Below, piece by piece: positions 37,236-44,494 of a DNA stretch of 64,000 bases. Each line of letters begins with the position of its first letter. Position 1 is the first letter of the stretch. The DNA is from an uncultured Hyphomicrobiales bacterium (lineage in GTDB: Bacteria; Pseudomonadota; Alphaproteobacteria; Rhizobiales; Beijerinckiaceae). The notes under the pieces were generated by a model. That model made no database searches. It was given only the letters and a program-made list of their open reading frames with translations, and was not told the origin of the DNA. The stretch spans positions 124,001 through 188,000 of the forward strand of contig CAIKAR010000030.1 in the NCBI GenBank assembly GCA_903825465.1, given 5' to 3'. The position numbers were made by a program, and so were the translations under genes.

Positions 37236-38186
37236 ATGACCAATGTTCTCGTGACGCTCACGCTGCCGCCGCCGATCCGCGAGCGCTACGCGGCGCGTTT
37301 GCGCGAGATGTTTCCGACGACGCGGGTCGATCTCGTCGATCGTCACGACAAGGTCGATCCATTCATCGCCGACGCCGACGTGCTCGTGACGTTCGGGCCA
37401 ATGATGGCGGATCACGTCTTCGCCAAGGCGCGCAACCTCAAATGGGTGCAGGCGCTGGGTTCGGGCGTCGATGGGATTTCGGATCAGCCGTCGTTTCGCG
37501 AGGAAATCATCCTGACGAATATCCGCGGCATTCACGGAGCGCCCGTCGCCGAGGCCGCCATCGCTTCCATGTTGGCGCTCGCGCGCGACCTGCCGCGCAG
37601 CGTGCGAAACCAGGACCAAGCGGTTTGGGAGCGCTGGCCGTCGCGCGTTCTGGCGGGCAAGACGGTCGCGATCGTCGGCGTCGGCCTGATCGCGGAGGCG
37701 CTCGCGCCGCTGTGCAAGGCGTTCGGGATGACGGTCGTCGGCGTCACCGGCGCGCCACGCGCGGCCGCGGGCTTCGACCGCATGGCGCCGACCGCGGCGT
37801 TGCGGGAAACGCTGGCGGTGGCCGATCACGTCGTGCTGCTCGCGCCGCACACGCCGGCGACCCACCGCATGTTCGACGCCGCGGCTTTCGCGTCGATGAA
37901 GCGCGGCGCGTTCTTCGTCAACCTCGCGCGCGGCGGCGTCGTCGACGAAGCCGCGTTGATCGACGCGCTGCGAAACGGCCAAGTGGGCGCCGCCGCGCTC
38001 GATGTCTTCGACAGCGAGCCGCTGCCCGCCGACCACGCTTTCTTCGGCATGAGGAATGTCCTGGCGACGGCGCATCTTGGCGGATTCTTCGTTGAATATC
38101 CCGACCTGGCGATTCCGACGCTCGAGGAAAACATGCGCCGCTTTCTGGCTGGCGACTATTCGAATATGATCAACCGCGTGCAATGA
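37236..38186 (+). CDS. D-isomer-specific 2-hydroxyacid dehydrogenase
   Basis: 316 aa. The NAD(P)-binding motif GVGLIA is at 148-153, and the catalytic set is R232 (LARGGVVDE), E261 (SEPLP) and H280 (ATAHLGGFF). The family interconverts 2-keto and D-2-hydroxy acids, such as glyoxylate/hydroxypyruvate reduction; which one is not clear. The start is the ATG at 37236; the ATG at 37231 is out of frame. It overlaps the M24 gene by 4 bp (ATGA), so the two form an operon downstream of the dyad described above. Confidence 0.88.
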   Translation: MTNVLVTLTLPPPIRERYAARLREMFPTTRVDLVDRHDKVDPFIADADVLVTFGPMMADHVFAKARNLKWVQALGSGVDGISDQPSFREEIILTNIRGIHGAPVAEAAIASMLALARDLPRSVRNQDQAVWERWPSRVLAGKTVAIVGVGLIAEALAPLCKAFGMTVVGVTGAPRAAAGFDRMAPTAALRETLAVADHVVLLAPHTPATHRMFDAAAFASMKRGAFFVNLARGGVVDEAALIDALRNGQVGAAALDVFDSEPLPADHAFFGMRNVLATAHLGGFFVEYPDLAIPTLEENMRRFLAGDYSNMINRVQ

Positions 38187-39394
38187 CTGGAAATCCGATG
38201 AGCGACAACGAACGCGTCAACTCCCCCGTTTCGACCGCCGAACTCGAACGCCGGTGGGCCGCCGTCCGCGCCGCCATGGCGGCGGCGAAGATCGATGTTC
38301 TGGTCATGCAGAACAACAACGACTTCATGGGCGGCTACGTCAAATATTTCACCGACATTCCCGCGACGAACGGCTATCCGCTGACCGCGGTTTTTCCCCG
38401 CGACGACATGGCGACCATGATCGGCCAGGGTCCCTTCGGCCACGATCAGGCGCTCGCCGGCGGAACCGACGGCATCCGCCGCGGCGTCAAGCGCTTGATG
38501 TCGTCGCCAAGCTTCACGCCCGTCGGCTATACGCGCGAATACGACGCGGAACTCGCGGGCAAGGCGCTCGCGCCTTACGCGAAGGCGACTATCGGCCTGC
38601 TTGGGACATCGCAAATGCCCCACGCGTTTGTCGATCATCTCAAGCGGGGGCCGCTCGCCGGCGCGACGTTTGTCGAGGCGTCGGAGTTGGTCGACAACAT
38701 CCGCGCGGTTAAGAGCGCCGAGGAAATCGCCGGCCACCGCAAATCCTGCGCGATGCAGGACGCGATGATGAAGGAGGTCTTCGCCAAAATCCGACCCGGC
38801 CTCAGGGATCAGGAAGTCGTCGCCATCGCGCGCGGGGTCGCCGCGTCCTGGGGCAGCGAACAGGGCTGGTACATGGCCGCGTCCGCGCCCATCGGCGTCA
38901 GCGCGCCGATGGCGCCGCCGCACCTGCAAAACCGCGTGATTGGCGAAGGCGACCAGTTCTGCGTCCTGCTCGAAAACAGCGGCCCGGGCGGCTATTACAC
39001 CGAGCTCGGCCGCACCTGCGTGCTCGGCAAGGCCAGTCAGGAAATGAAGGACGAGTTCGCGTTCGTGCTGGAAGCGCGCGAATTCGCGCTGTCGCTCCTG
39101 AAGGAAGGCGCTTCCTGCGCGGCCATCGGCGGGGAATTCAACGCGTTCATGCGAAAGAACGGCCGTCCCGAGGAGAAGCGCGTGTTCTGCCATTCGCAGG
39201 GCTACGACATGGTCGAGCGGCCGCTCATGCGCCACGACGAGACCATGAAAATCGGCGCGAACATGGTTGTCGCCTGCCATCCCACCTATGTGACGGCGAG
39301 AACCTACAGCTGGATTTGCGACAACTTCCTGATTGGCGCGGCCGCGCCGGCGCGCATGCACGCGTTCCCTGAGACGATCACGGAACTCGGCTAG
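38183..39394 (+). CDS. M24-fold (creatinase/aminopeptidase P-like) protein with altered metal site
   Basis: 403 aa, the length of bacterial creatinase. The C-terminal pita-bread domain is recognisable from IRAVKSAEEIAGHRKSCAM, GPGGYYTELGRT and CHSQGYDMVERP. The metal ligands of true M24 peptidases look replaced: the Asp-Asp strand reads LLENSGPGGYYTELGRT, the first Glu position is Cys (VVACHPTY) and the second is Cys (WICDNFLI). GYYTELGRT resembles the creatinase segment GYYTALERT. It is therefore probably a non-peptidase hydrolase or lyase acting on a small molecule. Coupled to the dehydrogenase gene. Confidence 0.75.
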   Translation: MTGNPMSDNERVNSPVSTAELERRWAAVRAAMAAAKIDVLVMQNNNDFMGGYVKYFTDIPATNGYPLTAVFPRDDMATMIGQGPFGHDQALAGGTDGIRRGVKRLMSSPSFTPVGYTREYDAELAGKALAPYAKATIGLLGTSQMPHAFVDHLKRGPLAGATFVEASELVDNIRAVKSAEEIAGHRKSCAMQDAMMKEVFAKIRPGLRDQEVVAIARGVAASWGSEQGWYMAASAPIGVSAPMAPPHLQNRVIGEGDQFCVLLENSGPGGYYTELGRTCVLGKASQEMKDEFAFVLEAREFALSLLKEGASCAAIGGEFNAFMRKNGRPEEKRVFCHSQGYDMVERPLMRHDETMKIGANMVVACHPTYVTARTYSWICDNFLIGAAAPARMHAFPETITELG

Positions 39395-39396
39395 AG

Positions 39397-40002
39397 TCAG
39401 AACACGGCGCGCTGGCGCAGCGCCGCCGACAGCGTGCCCTCGTCGAGATAGTCCAACTCGCCGCCCACCGGCACGCCATGGGCGAGACGAGTGACTTTCA
39501 CGTCGAGGTGGCTCAGCAGATCGGTGATGTAATGCGCCGTCGTCTGGCCATCGACGGTGGCGTTGACCGCGACGATCACCTCGCGCGCGTTTTCAGCGGC
39601 GACACGCCCCGGCAGCGATTCCAGATTGAGTTCCTTGGGTCCGATTCCATCCAACGGCGAAAGCGTTCCGCCCAAGACGTGGTAGCGCGCGCGCAAGGCG
39701 CCGACGCGCTCCAGCGCCCACAGGTCGGCGACGGTTTCCACGACGATCAAAATCGAGAGATCGCGACGGGGATCGGCGCAAACGGCGCAGGGATCGCTGG
39801 TGTCGATATTGCCGCAGGCCGCGCAGACCACGATGCGCTCGCGGGCGACGCGCATGGCGTCCGCCAGCGGGCTCAGCAATTCCTCGCGCTTGCGGATGAG
39901 ATGCAGCGCGGCGCGGCGCGCGGAACGCGGACCCAGTCCGGGCAGGCGCGCCAGAAGCTGAATCAACCGCTCGATTTCCGGTCCCGCGACGCGCTCGGCC
40001 AT
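39397..40002 (-). CDS. recR: Recombination mediator protein RecR
   Basis: 201 aa, full length. RecR works with RecO and RecF to load RecA on gapped DNA. HhH motif [11 protein letters not shown] at 20-30, C4 zinc finger C60, C63, C72, C75, and Toprim-like segment [15 protein letters not shown] follow in the usual order. It is the last gene of the dnaX-ybaB-recR operon, 15 bp after ybaB. Its tail is 2 bp from the M24 gene on the other strand. Confidence 0.96.
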   Translation of the reverse strand: MAERVAGPEIERLIQLLARLPGLGPRSARRAALHLIRKREELLSPLADAMRVARERIVVCAACGNIDTSDPCAVCADPRRDLSILIVVETVADLWALERVGALRARYHVLGGTLSPLDGIGPKELNLESLPGRVAAENAREVIVAVNATVDGQTTAHYITDLLSHLDVKVTRLAHGVPVGGELDYLDEGTLSAALRQRAVF

Positions 40003-40017
40003 CTCCGAAACGGCGCC

Positions 40018-40341
40018 TCAGAACGGCAGTTTCATGCCGGGCGGCAGCGGCAATCCGGCGGTGACGGACTTCATCTTTTCCTCCAGCAGGCGCTCGCCCT
40101 TCTTGCGCGCGTCCTCGTGCGCGGCGACCAGCAGGTCTTCCACGATCTCCTTCTCGTCGGCCTTCAACAGCGAGGCGTCGATCGAAACGTTGCGCATCGC
40201 CCCCTTGGCCGTGAGCGTCACGCGCACCAGGCCGCCGCCGGATTGCCCGTCGACCTCGGTGTGTTCGAGCTCGGTCTGCATTTCCTGCATTTTGGCTTGC
40301 ATTTCCTGGGCTTTTTTCATCAGCCCCATGATGTCTTTCAT
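40018..40341 (-). CDS. ybaB: YbaB/EbfC nucleoid-associated protein
   Basis: 107 aa. An N-terminal coiled-coil-like helix rich in Met, Gln and Lys (MGLMKKAQEMQAKMQEMQ) precedes the small DNA-binding domain with GGGLVRVTLTAKGAM and the C-terminal helix VAAHEDARKKGERLL. YbaB binds DNA as a dimer and is typically encoded between dnaX and recR, as here. The ATG at 40341 has a GGAG-like element upstream. Confidence 0.94.
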   Translation of the reverse strand: MKDIMGLMKKAQEMQAKMQEMQTELEHTEVDGQSGGGLVRVTLTAKGAMRNVSIDASLLKADEKEIVEDLLVAAHEDARKKGERLLEEKMKSVTAGLPLPPGMKLPF

Positions 40342-40377
40342 GTCATCGCTCCGGAATGTCGAAAGGGAAACGCCCGC

Positions 40378-42240
40378 TCAAAGCTCGTCCTCGTCGTAGG
40401 CGTCGTCGATAAAGCCGATATCCTCGTCGCCGGCCGGCGGCGACGCCGCGGTCGTTGGCGCGGGCTCGGCCTCCGGCGTCCGCACAGCCACGATCTCCGC
40501 GCCGGGAAACAGCTTCATCGCGCTTCTCACCAGCGGCAGGGCGTGGGCGCCGGTCATTATTTCGCGATCGCGCGCCTCGGCCCGCTCCCGCAACGTCGGC
40601 GCGCCCGCCTCGCGGGAGATCGCGACCATCCAGCGAAGTCCCGTCCATTCCTGCAGGCGGCGCGACAGCGTCTGCGCGACCTGCGGGTCGGCGCCGGGCG
40701 CGAGCGCTATTTCGAGCGAACCCTCCTCGAAGCGGACAAGCCTGACATCCCGTTCGAGCGCGATCTTGAGCTGGATATCCCGGTTCGTGGCGGCCAGCGC
40801 CACAATGTCTTCCAGGCCGCCGAGGCGGGCGCGGGATTCCGCCATCGGCGCCGGGCGGGCCCGCGCCAGCGGCCGGGGATCGTGAGCCGGCGCGGCGGTG
40901 GCGACGCGAACGGCCGCGGACGGCGCTCCCCCGCCGCCGGAAGACGCTCCATTGGTCCGTTGCGTCGGCGACGCGGCGGGCGCGTTCGCCAACCGTTTCA
41001 GAACATCCTCCGGGCTCGGCATGTCCGCCGCGTGGGCGATGCGCACCAGCGCCATGTCGGCGGCGGCGATGGGCCGCGGGGAATCCCGCATGTCCTGCAT
41101 GCCCTTGGTCAATATCTGCCAGGCGCGCGTCAAGGTCTGGATGGTCAACGCCCGCGCGAACTCCGATCCGCGGGAAAATTCCGCCGCGCTCATCGAGGCG
41201 TCTCTCGGAGTGTCGGGCACCAGTTTGAAACGCGTGACGAAGTGGATGAATTCCGCCAGTCCCACAAGAACCTGGTAGGGGTCGGCGCCCAGGTCGTACT
41301 GCTGGCGCAAAACCCCGAGCGCGGCGGCGATGTCGCCCTTCATCAGGCTTTCGAACATGTCGATGACGCGCGACCGGTCGGCGACGCCCAGCATGTCGCG
41401 CAGGCTTTCCGCCGAGATGGAGTCCAGCCCGATGTTCGCGCCGTGGGCGATCGCCTGATCGAGAAGCGACAACGAATCTCGAACCGACCCCTCGGAGGCC
41501 CGCGCGATCAACGCCAGGGCGTCGTCGTCGATGTTCACCGCCTCCTTGTCGCAAACGCCGCGCAAATGCGCGACGAGGGTGTCCGGCTCGATCCGTCGGA
41601 GGTCGAAGCGCAGGCAGCGCGAGCGCACGGTGATGGGCACTTTGTCGATTTCGGTCGTCGCGAACAGGAACTTCACATGCGGCGGCGGCTCCTCGAGCGT
41701 CTTCAGCAGCGCGTTGAAGGCGTTTTTCGACAGCATGTGCACTTCGTCGATGATGTAAACCTTGGTTCGCGCCATCACCGGGCGAAAGCGGGCGTTCTCG
41801 ATGACCTCCCGGATGTCGTCGACGCCGGTGTGCGACGCGGCGTCCATTTCGATCACGTCGATGTGGCGGCTGTCGATGATCGCTTGGCAGTGGAGGCCCA
41901 GAACGGGCATCGCGACGGTCGCGACATCGATCGCGGGCCGTCCTTCCGCGGCGGGCAATTCATAGTTGAAGGCGCGCGCCAGGATGCGGGCGGTTGTCGT
42001 CTTGCCCACGCCGCGCACGCCGGTCAGCAGATAGGCCTGATGGATACGGCCAAGCCGAAAAGCGTTGGTCAGCGTGCGCACCATCGGCTCCTGGCCGATC
42101 AGGTCGTCGAATGTCGCGGGCCGGTATTTGCGCGCGAGGACGCGATACTCGCCGTCGGACGACGCGGCGGCGTCCTTGGCCCGTTCATCGGGCGTCGCCG
42201 ATTCGGGCATGGGCGATTCGGGTATGAACAATTCGGGCAT
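40378..42240 (-). CDS. dnaX: DNA polymerase III subunit gamma/tau
   Basis: 620 aa from the ATG at 42240; an ATG at 42210 is also possible. DnaX is the clamp-loader ATPase. Walker A is LTGVRGVGKTTTA, Walker B is IDEVHMLSKNAFNALLKTLEEPP, and FATTEIDKVPITVRSRC follows. The zinc-binding cysteines found in E. coli are absent except one (LGLHCQAI), as in other Rhizobiales. A Pro/Ala/Gly-rich linker precedes the tau-like C-terminus ending in acidic DEDEL. The frame extends to 42375, but that part overlaps the SRP RNA gene and must be non-coding. Confidence 0.95.
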   Translation of the reverse strand: MPELFIPESPMPESATPDERAKDAAASSDGEYRVLARKYRPATFDDLIGQEPMVRTLTNAFRLGRIHQAYLLTGVRGVGKTTTARILARAFNYELPAAEGRPAIDVATVAMPVLGLHCQAIIDSRHIDVIEMDAASHTGVDDIREVIENARFRPVMARTKVYIIDEVHMLSKNAFNALLKTLEEPPPHVKFLFATTEIDKVPITVRSRCLRFDLRRIEPDTLVAHLRGVCDKEAVNIDDDALALIARASEGSVRDSLSLLDQAIAHGANIGLDSISAESLRDMLGVADRSRVIDMFESLMKGDIAAALGVLRQQYDLGADPYQVLVGLAEFIHFVTRFKLVPDTPRDASMSAAEFSRGSEFARALTIQTLTRAWQILTKGMQDMRDSPRPIAAADMALVRIAHAADMPSPEDVLKRLANAPAASPTQRTNGASSGGGGAPSAAVRVATAAPAHDPRPLARARPAPMAESRARLGGLEDIVALAATNRDIQLKIALERDVRLVRFEEGSLEIALAPGADPQVAQTLSRRLQEWTGLRWMVAISREAGAPTLRERAEARDREIMTGAHALPLVRSAMKLFPGAEIVAVRTPEAEPAPTTAASPPAGDEDIGFIDDAYDEDEL

Positions 42241-42279
42241 GGGGACATCACACGGAGCGCGCGGCCCGCGCGGTGAAGT

Positions 42280-42373
42280 GGGAGGCTGGACGGAGACCCG
42301 CCCTGTCTCGTTAGGGCTGCTTCCTTCCGGACCTGACCCGGTTGGCGAGTGGAACGTCCACCACCAACCTCCC
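42280..42373 (-). ncRNA. ffs: Signal recognition particle RNA (4.5S-type)
   Basis: On the minus strand the sequence starts GGGAGGTTGG and ends CCAGCCTCCC, giving a long end-pairing. The centre contains the universally conserved SRP helix-8 motif GGTCAGGTCCGGAAGGAAGC at about 42318-42339, followed by AGCCC. Length about 94 nt is right for the bacterial short form. The RNA binds Ffh and targets membrane proteins. It lies 40 bp upstream of dnaX in the same orientation, a known Rhizobiales neighbourhood. End coordinates are estimated from the pairing. Confidence 0.93.
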
Positions 42374-42437
42374 ATCGCCTATTTGGACCACGCGAAGGCG
42401 TTTCGCAAGCCATGCGACGTTGTTTCGCGGCGCCGGC

Positions 42438-42465
42438 TTGCCGCGTAGGGGCCGCCGTCTATGAT
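42438..42465 (+). promoter_or_regulatory. Candidate promoter for nudC
   Basis: TTGCCG at 42438-42443 and TATGAT at 42460-42465 are separated by 16 bp, about 30 bp before the nudC ATG. Both are close to sigma-70 consensus. The same short gap must hold the oppositely directed ffs promoter, for which I see only weak candidates. Confidence 0.4.
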
Positions 42466-42495
42466 TGGTTCAATCAACGCATGAGAGGATAAGCG

Positions 42496-43494
42496 ATGCC
42501 AGCCAACAGCCCCGCCGCGCGCGAAATATCCGCCGAGGTTGGCTATTCGGGCTTTCCTCTCGACCGTCTCTCGGAAAAACGGGACGATTCCGCCTTCGTC
42601 GAAGCGTTGCGGGCGCGGCCGGACGCGCGAACCCTGATTATCGCGCGCGACATGCCCATCGCGCGCGAGCGGAGCGGCGTGCTGGACCCCTGGTTCACGG
42701 AATCCGAGGCGTCGGGGCTGGGCGCGCGCCGGGAGACCGCGCTTCTGGGCATGGGGGCTTCGGGCCCCGTTTTCGCCGCCCTGCTCGACGACGCCGCGAC
42801 CCGCGTCGAGGAAATCGCCGGCCCGGGCGGATTTTTGGATAAGCGAAGCATCGTGTTTCCCGAACGGCCCCACGTTGTCGCGCGGGATTTGCGATCCCTG
42901 ACGTTGAGCGGCGCGTTTGATCGCGACACAACCGCGATGCTCGCCGCCGCCAAGAGCCTCTTCTATTGGCACGCGCGACACCGCTTTTGTTCCTGTTGCG
43001 GCGCGCCGTCCCGCGTCGCCGCGGCCGGTTGGCGGCGGGAATGCGACGCCTGCAAGGCCACCCACTTTCCCCGCGTCGATCCGGTTGTCATCATGCTCGC
43101 CGTGAACGGCGACCGTTGTCTCCTCGGACGCCAGCCACGCTTCCCGCCGGGCATGTACTCGGCGCTGGCGGGATTCCTGGAGCCGGGCGAAACAATCGAG
43201 GAAGCCGTCCGGCGGGAACTTCGCGAGGAATCCGGCGTTGCTTGCGGACAGGTTAGGTTTGTCGCGTCGCAGCCGTGGCCTTTCCCCGCTTCTTTGATGA
43301 TTGGCTGTTTTGCTTTGGCTTTGACGACCGAGATCAAAATCGACCACGCGGAGCTGGAGGATGCCCGCTGGTTTTCAAGAACGGAAGCGCGGCAAATGAT
43401 GGAGGGTGCAAATGACAAGGCCTTCACCGCGCCGCAGCCTCTCGCCATCGCGTTTCATCTCCTCAAGCACTGGATCGAAAACGGTGTCCGTTGA
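42496..43494 (+). CDS. nudC: NADH pyrophosphatase / NAD-cap hydrolase (Nudix)
   Basis: 332 aa. Zinc ribbon C165/C168 and C183/C186, Nudix box from G226 to V248 (GFLEPGETIEEAVRRELREE...), and the NudC signature SQPWPFPAS right after it. NudC hydrolyses NADH to NMNH and AMP and removes NAD caps from RNA. The ATG at 42496 follows GAGAGGA. No truncation or missing residue is seen. It is a single-gene unit, head-to-head with ffs. Confidence 0.95.
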   Translation: MPANSPAAREISAEVGYSGFPLDRLSEKRDDSAFVEALRARPDARTLIIARDMPIARERSGVLDPWFTESEASGLGARRETALLGMGASGPVFAALLDDAATRVEEIAGPGGFLDKRSIVFPERPHVVARDLRSLTLSGAFDRDTTAMLAAAKSLFYWHARHRFCSCCGAPSRVAAAGWRRECDACKATHFPRVDPVVIMLAVNGDRCLLGRQPRFPPGMYSALAGFLEPGETIEEAVRRELREESGVACGQVRFVASQPWPFPASLMIGCFALALTTEIKIDHAELEDARWFSRTEARQMMEGANDKAFTAPQPLAIAFHLLKHWIENGVR

Positions 43495-43647
43495 ACCCTT
43501 CCACCTTGATCTTGGCATGTCGAAGTTGAGCCGGCGGTCGCCGGTATTGTGCATTGCGAACAGCCGACTGCCATGGTACTATCCCCTTATTCTAACACGG
43601 TTTTTTCAAATTTCGATTGCGGTCGTGGTTGGAGGGTCGTCGGACTA

Positions 43648-44373
43648 ATGAACGCCAAATCGACAAGGGCGCGCCCCCATCCGAAGGAGGCTACGGCGGC
43701 GGTTCGGCAACGCGCGAAGCGGATGCCCGCCGAAGCCCGAAAAGAGGTGATCCTAAAGGAGGCCTCGGACTTTTTCGCTCTGAACGGTTTCGCCGCCTCG
43801 ACGCGGGATCTCGCCGACAGGATCGGCGTTCGCCAAGCGCTGCTTTATAAGTATTTCCCTTCGAAGGAAGCGCTGATCGAGGCTATATTCGACCGCCTTA
43901 TTCACGAGAGGGAAGCGAGCCCGAGAGCCACGCTCAGTCGGGACGGGTCCAAGCCCCTCGCGGATCGCATCGCCGATGTTTACGACCATATCGCTTCGTT
44001 GGCGGGAGGGTCGGGTGTGCGTCTGTTAAGTCGCGCCATCCTGCAGGACTTGCCGACCGGCGTGAAATTGGCGGCGTTTCTCATGCAGAAACTGTTTCTT
44101 CCCATTCTCGAGGAAATTCGTGGACTGGAGAAGCTGCCGAGCGTCGCGGACAAGCCAATGATGGTTGGCGAATACGAGCTGATCATGGCCATGCACGCGG
44201 GCTCCTTGTTTTTTCTGCTTCGCCGCAATCTCAGGAATTCGCCGCTGCCGGACAATCCCGTTGAGACATTCCACGCCTGCATGGAATCCTTTATCGCGGG
44301 CGCCCGGAGTTCGGTGAGGGAACTCCACGCCGCTGGAACGCCGCGCTATCCCTCGTTGGTTGTCGCGAAATAG
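43648..44373 (+). CDS. TetR/AcrR family transcriptional regulator
   Basis: 241 aa. The N-terminal helix-turn-helix spans about 30-75: ILKEASDFFALNGFAAS, TRDLADRIGVRQALLYKYF and PSKEALIEAIF. The C-terminal ligand domain is unlike any named subgroup I can identify. I start at the ATG at 43648, with GGAGGG upstream; the open frame before it includes non-family residues. It lies directly upstream of the molybdenum-hydroxylase and UbiD genes on the same strand and is the obvious candidate regulator of that operon; whether it represses or activates is unknown. Confidence 0.88.
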   Translation: MNAKSTRARPHPKEATAAVRQRAKRMPAEARKEVILKEASDFFALNGFAASTRDLADRIGVRQALLYKYFPSKEALIEAIFDRLIHEREASPRATLSRDGSKPLADRIADVYDHIASLAGGSGVRLLSRAILQDLPTGVKLAAFLMQKLFLPILEEIRGLEKLPSVADKPMMVGEYELIMAMHAGSLFFLLRRNLRNSPLPDNPVETFHACMESFIAGARSSVRELHAAGTPRYPSLVVAK

Positions 44374-44494
44374 CCGCCGCAACGCGGTCACGGCGAGCCT
44401 GTTTCCCTGGTTGAAAAAACCATATAGTTCCTCCCGACAGGTGGTTGAAAGGCGCGTTGGCGACAGCGCGCGCGACGGCCCGGCGGAGGAACGA

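Noticed and set aside
41700-41760. Possible programmed frameshift site in dnaX (CGAAAAACGCC on the minus strand)
   Set aside because: The A run is only five, not the A6-based slippery heptamer, and it lies inside the ATPase domain rather than at the gamma/tau junction.
39478-42276. 932-codon plus-strand open frame
   Set aside because: It is antisense to recR, ybaB and dnaX, has low-complexity Arg/Gly/His-rich content, and arises from GC-rich codon bias.
43531-43544. CCGGCG-GT-CGCCGG dyad upstream of the TetR gene
   Set aside because: It could be an operator, but GC-only palindromes are common in this DNA and it lies more than 100 bp from the start codon, so I do not call it.
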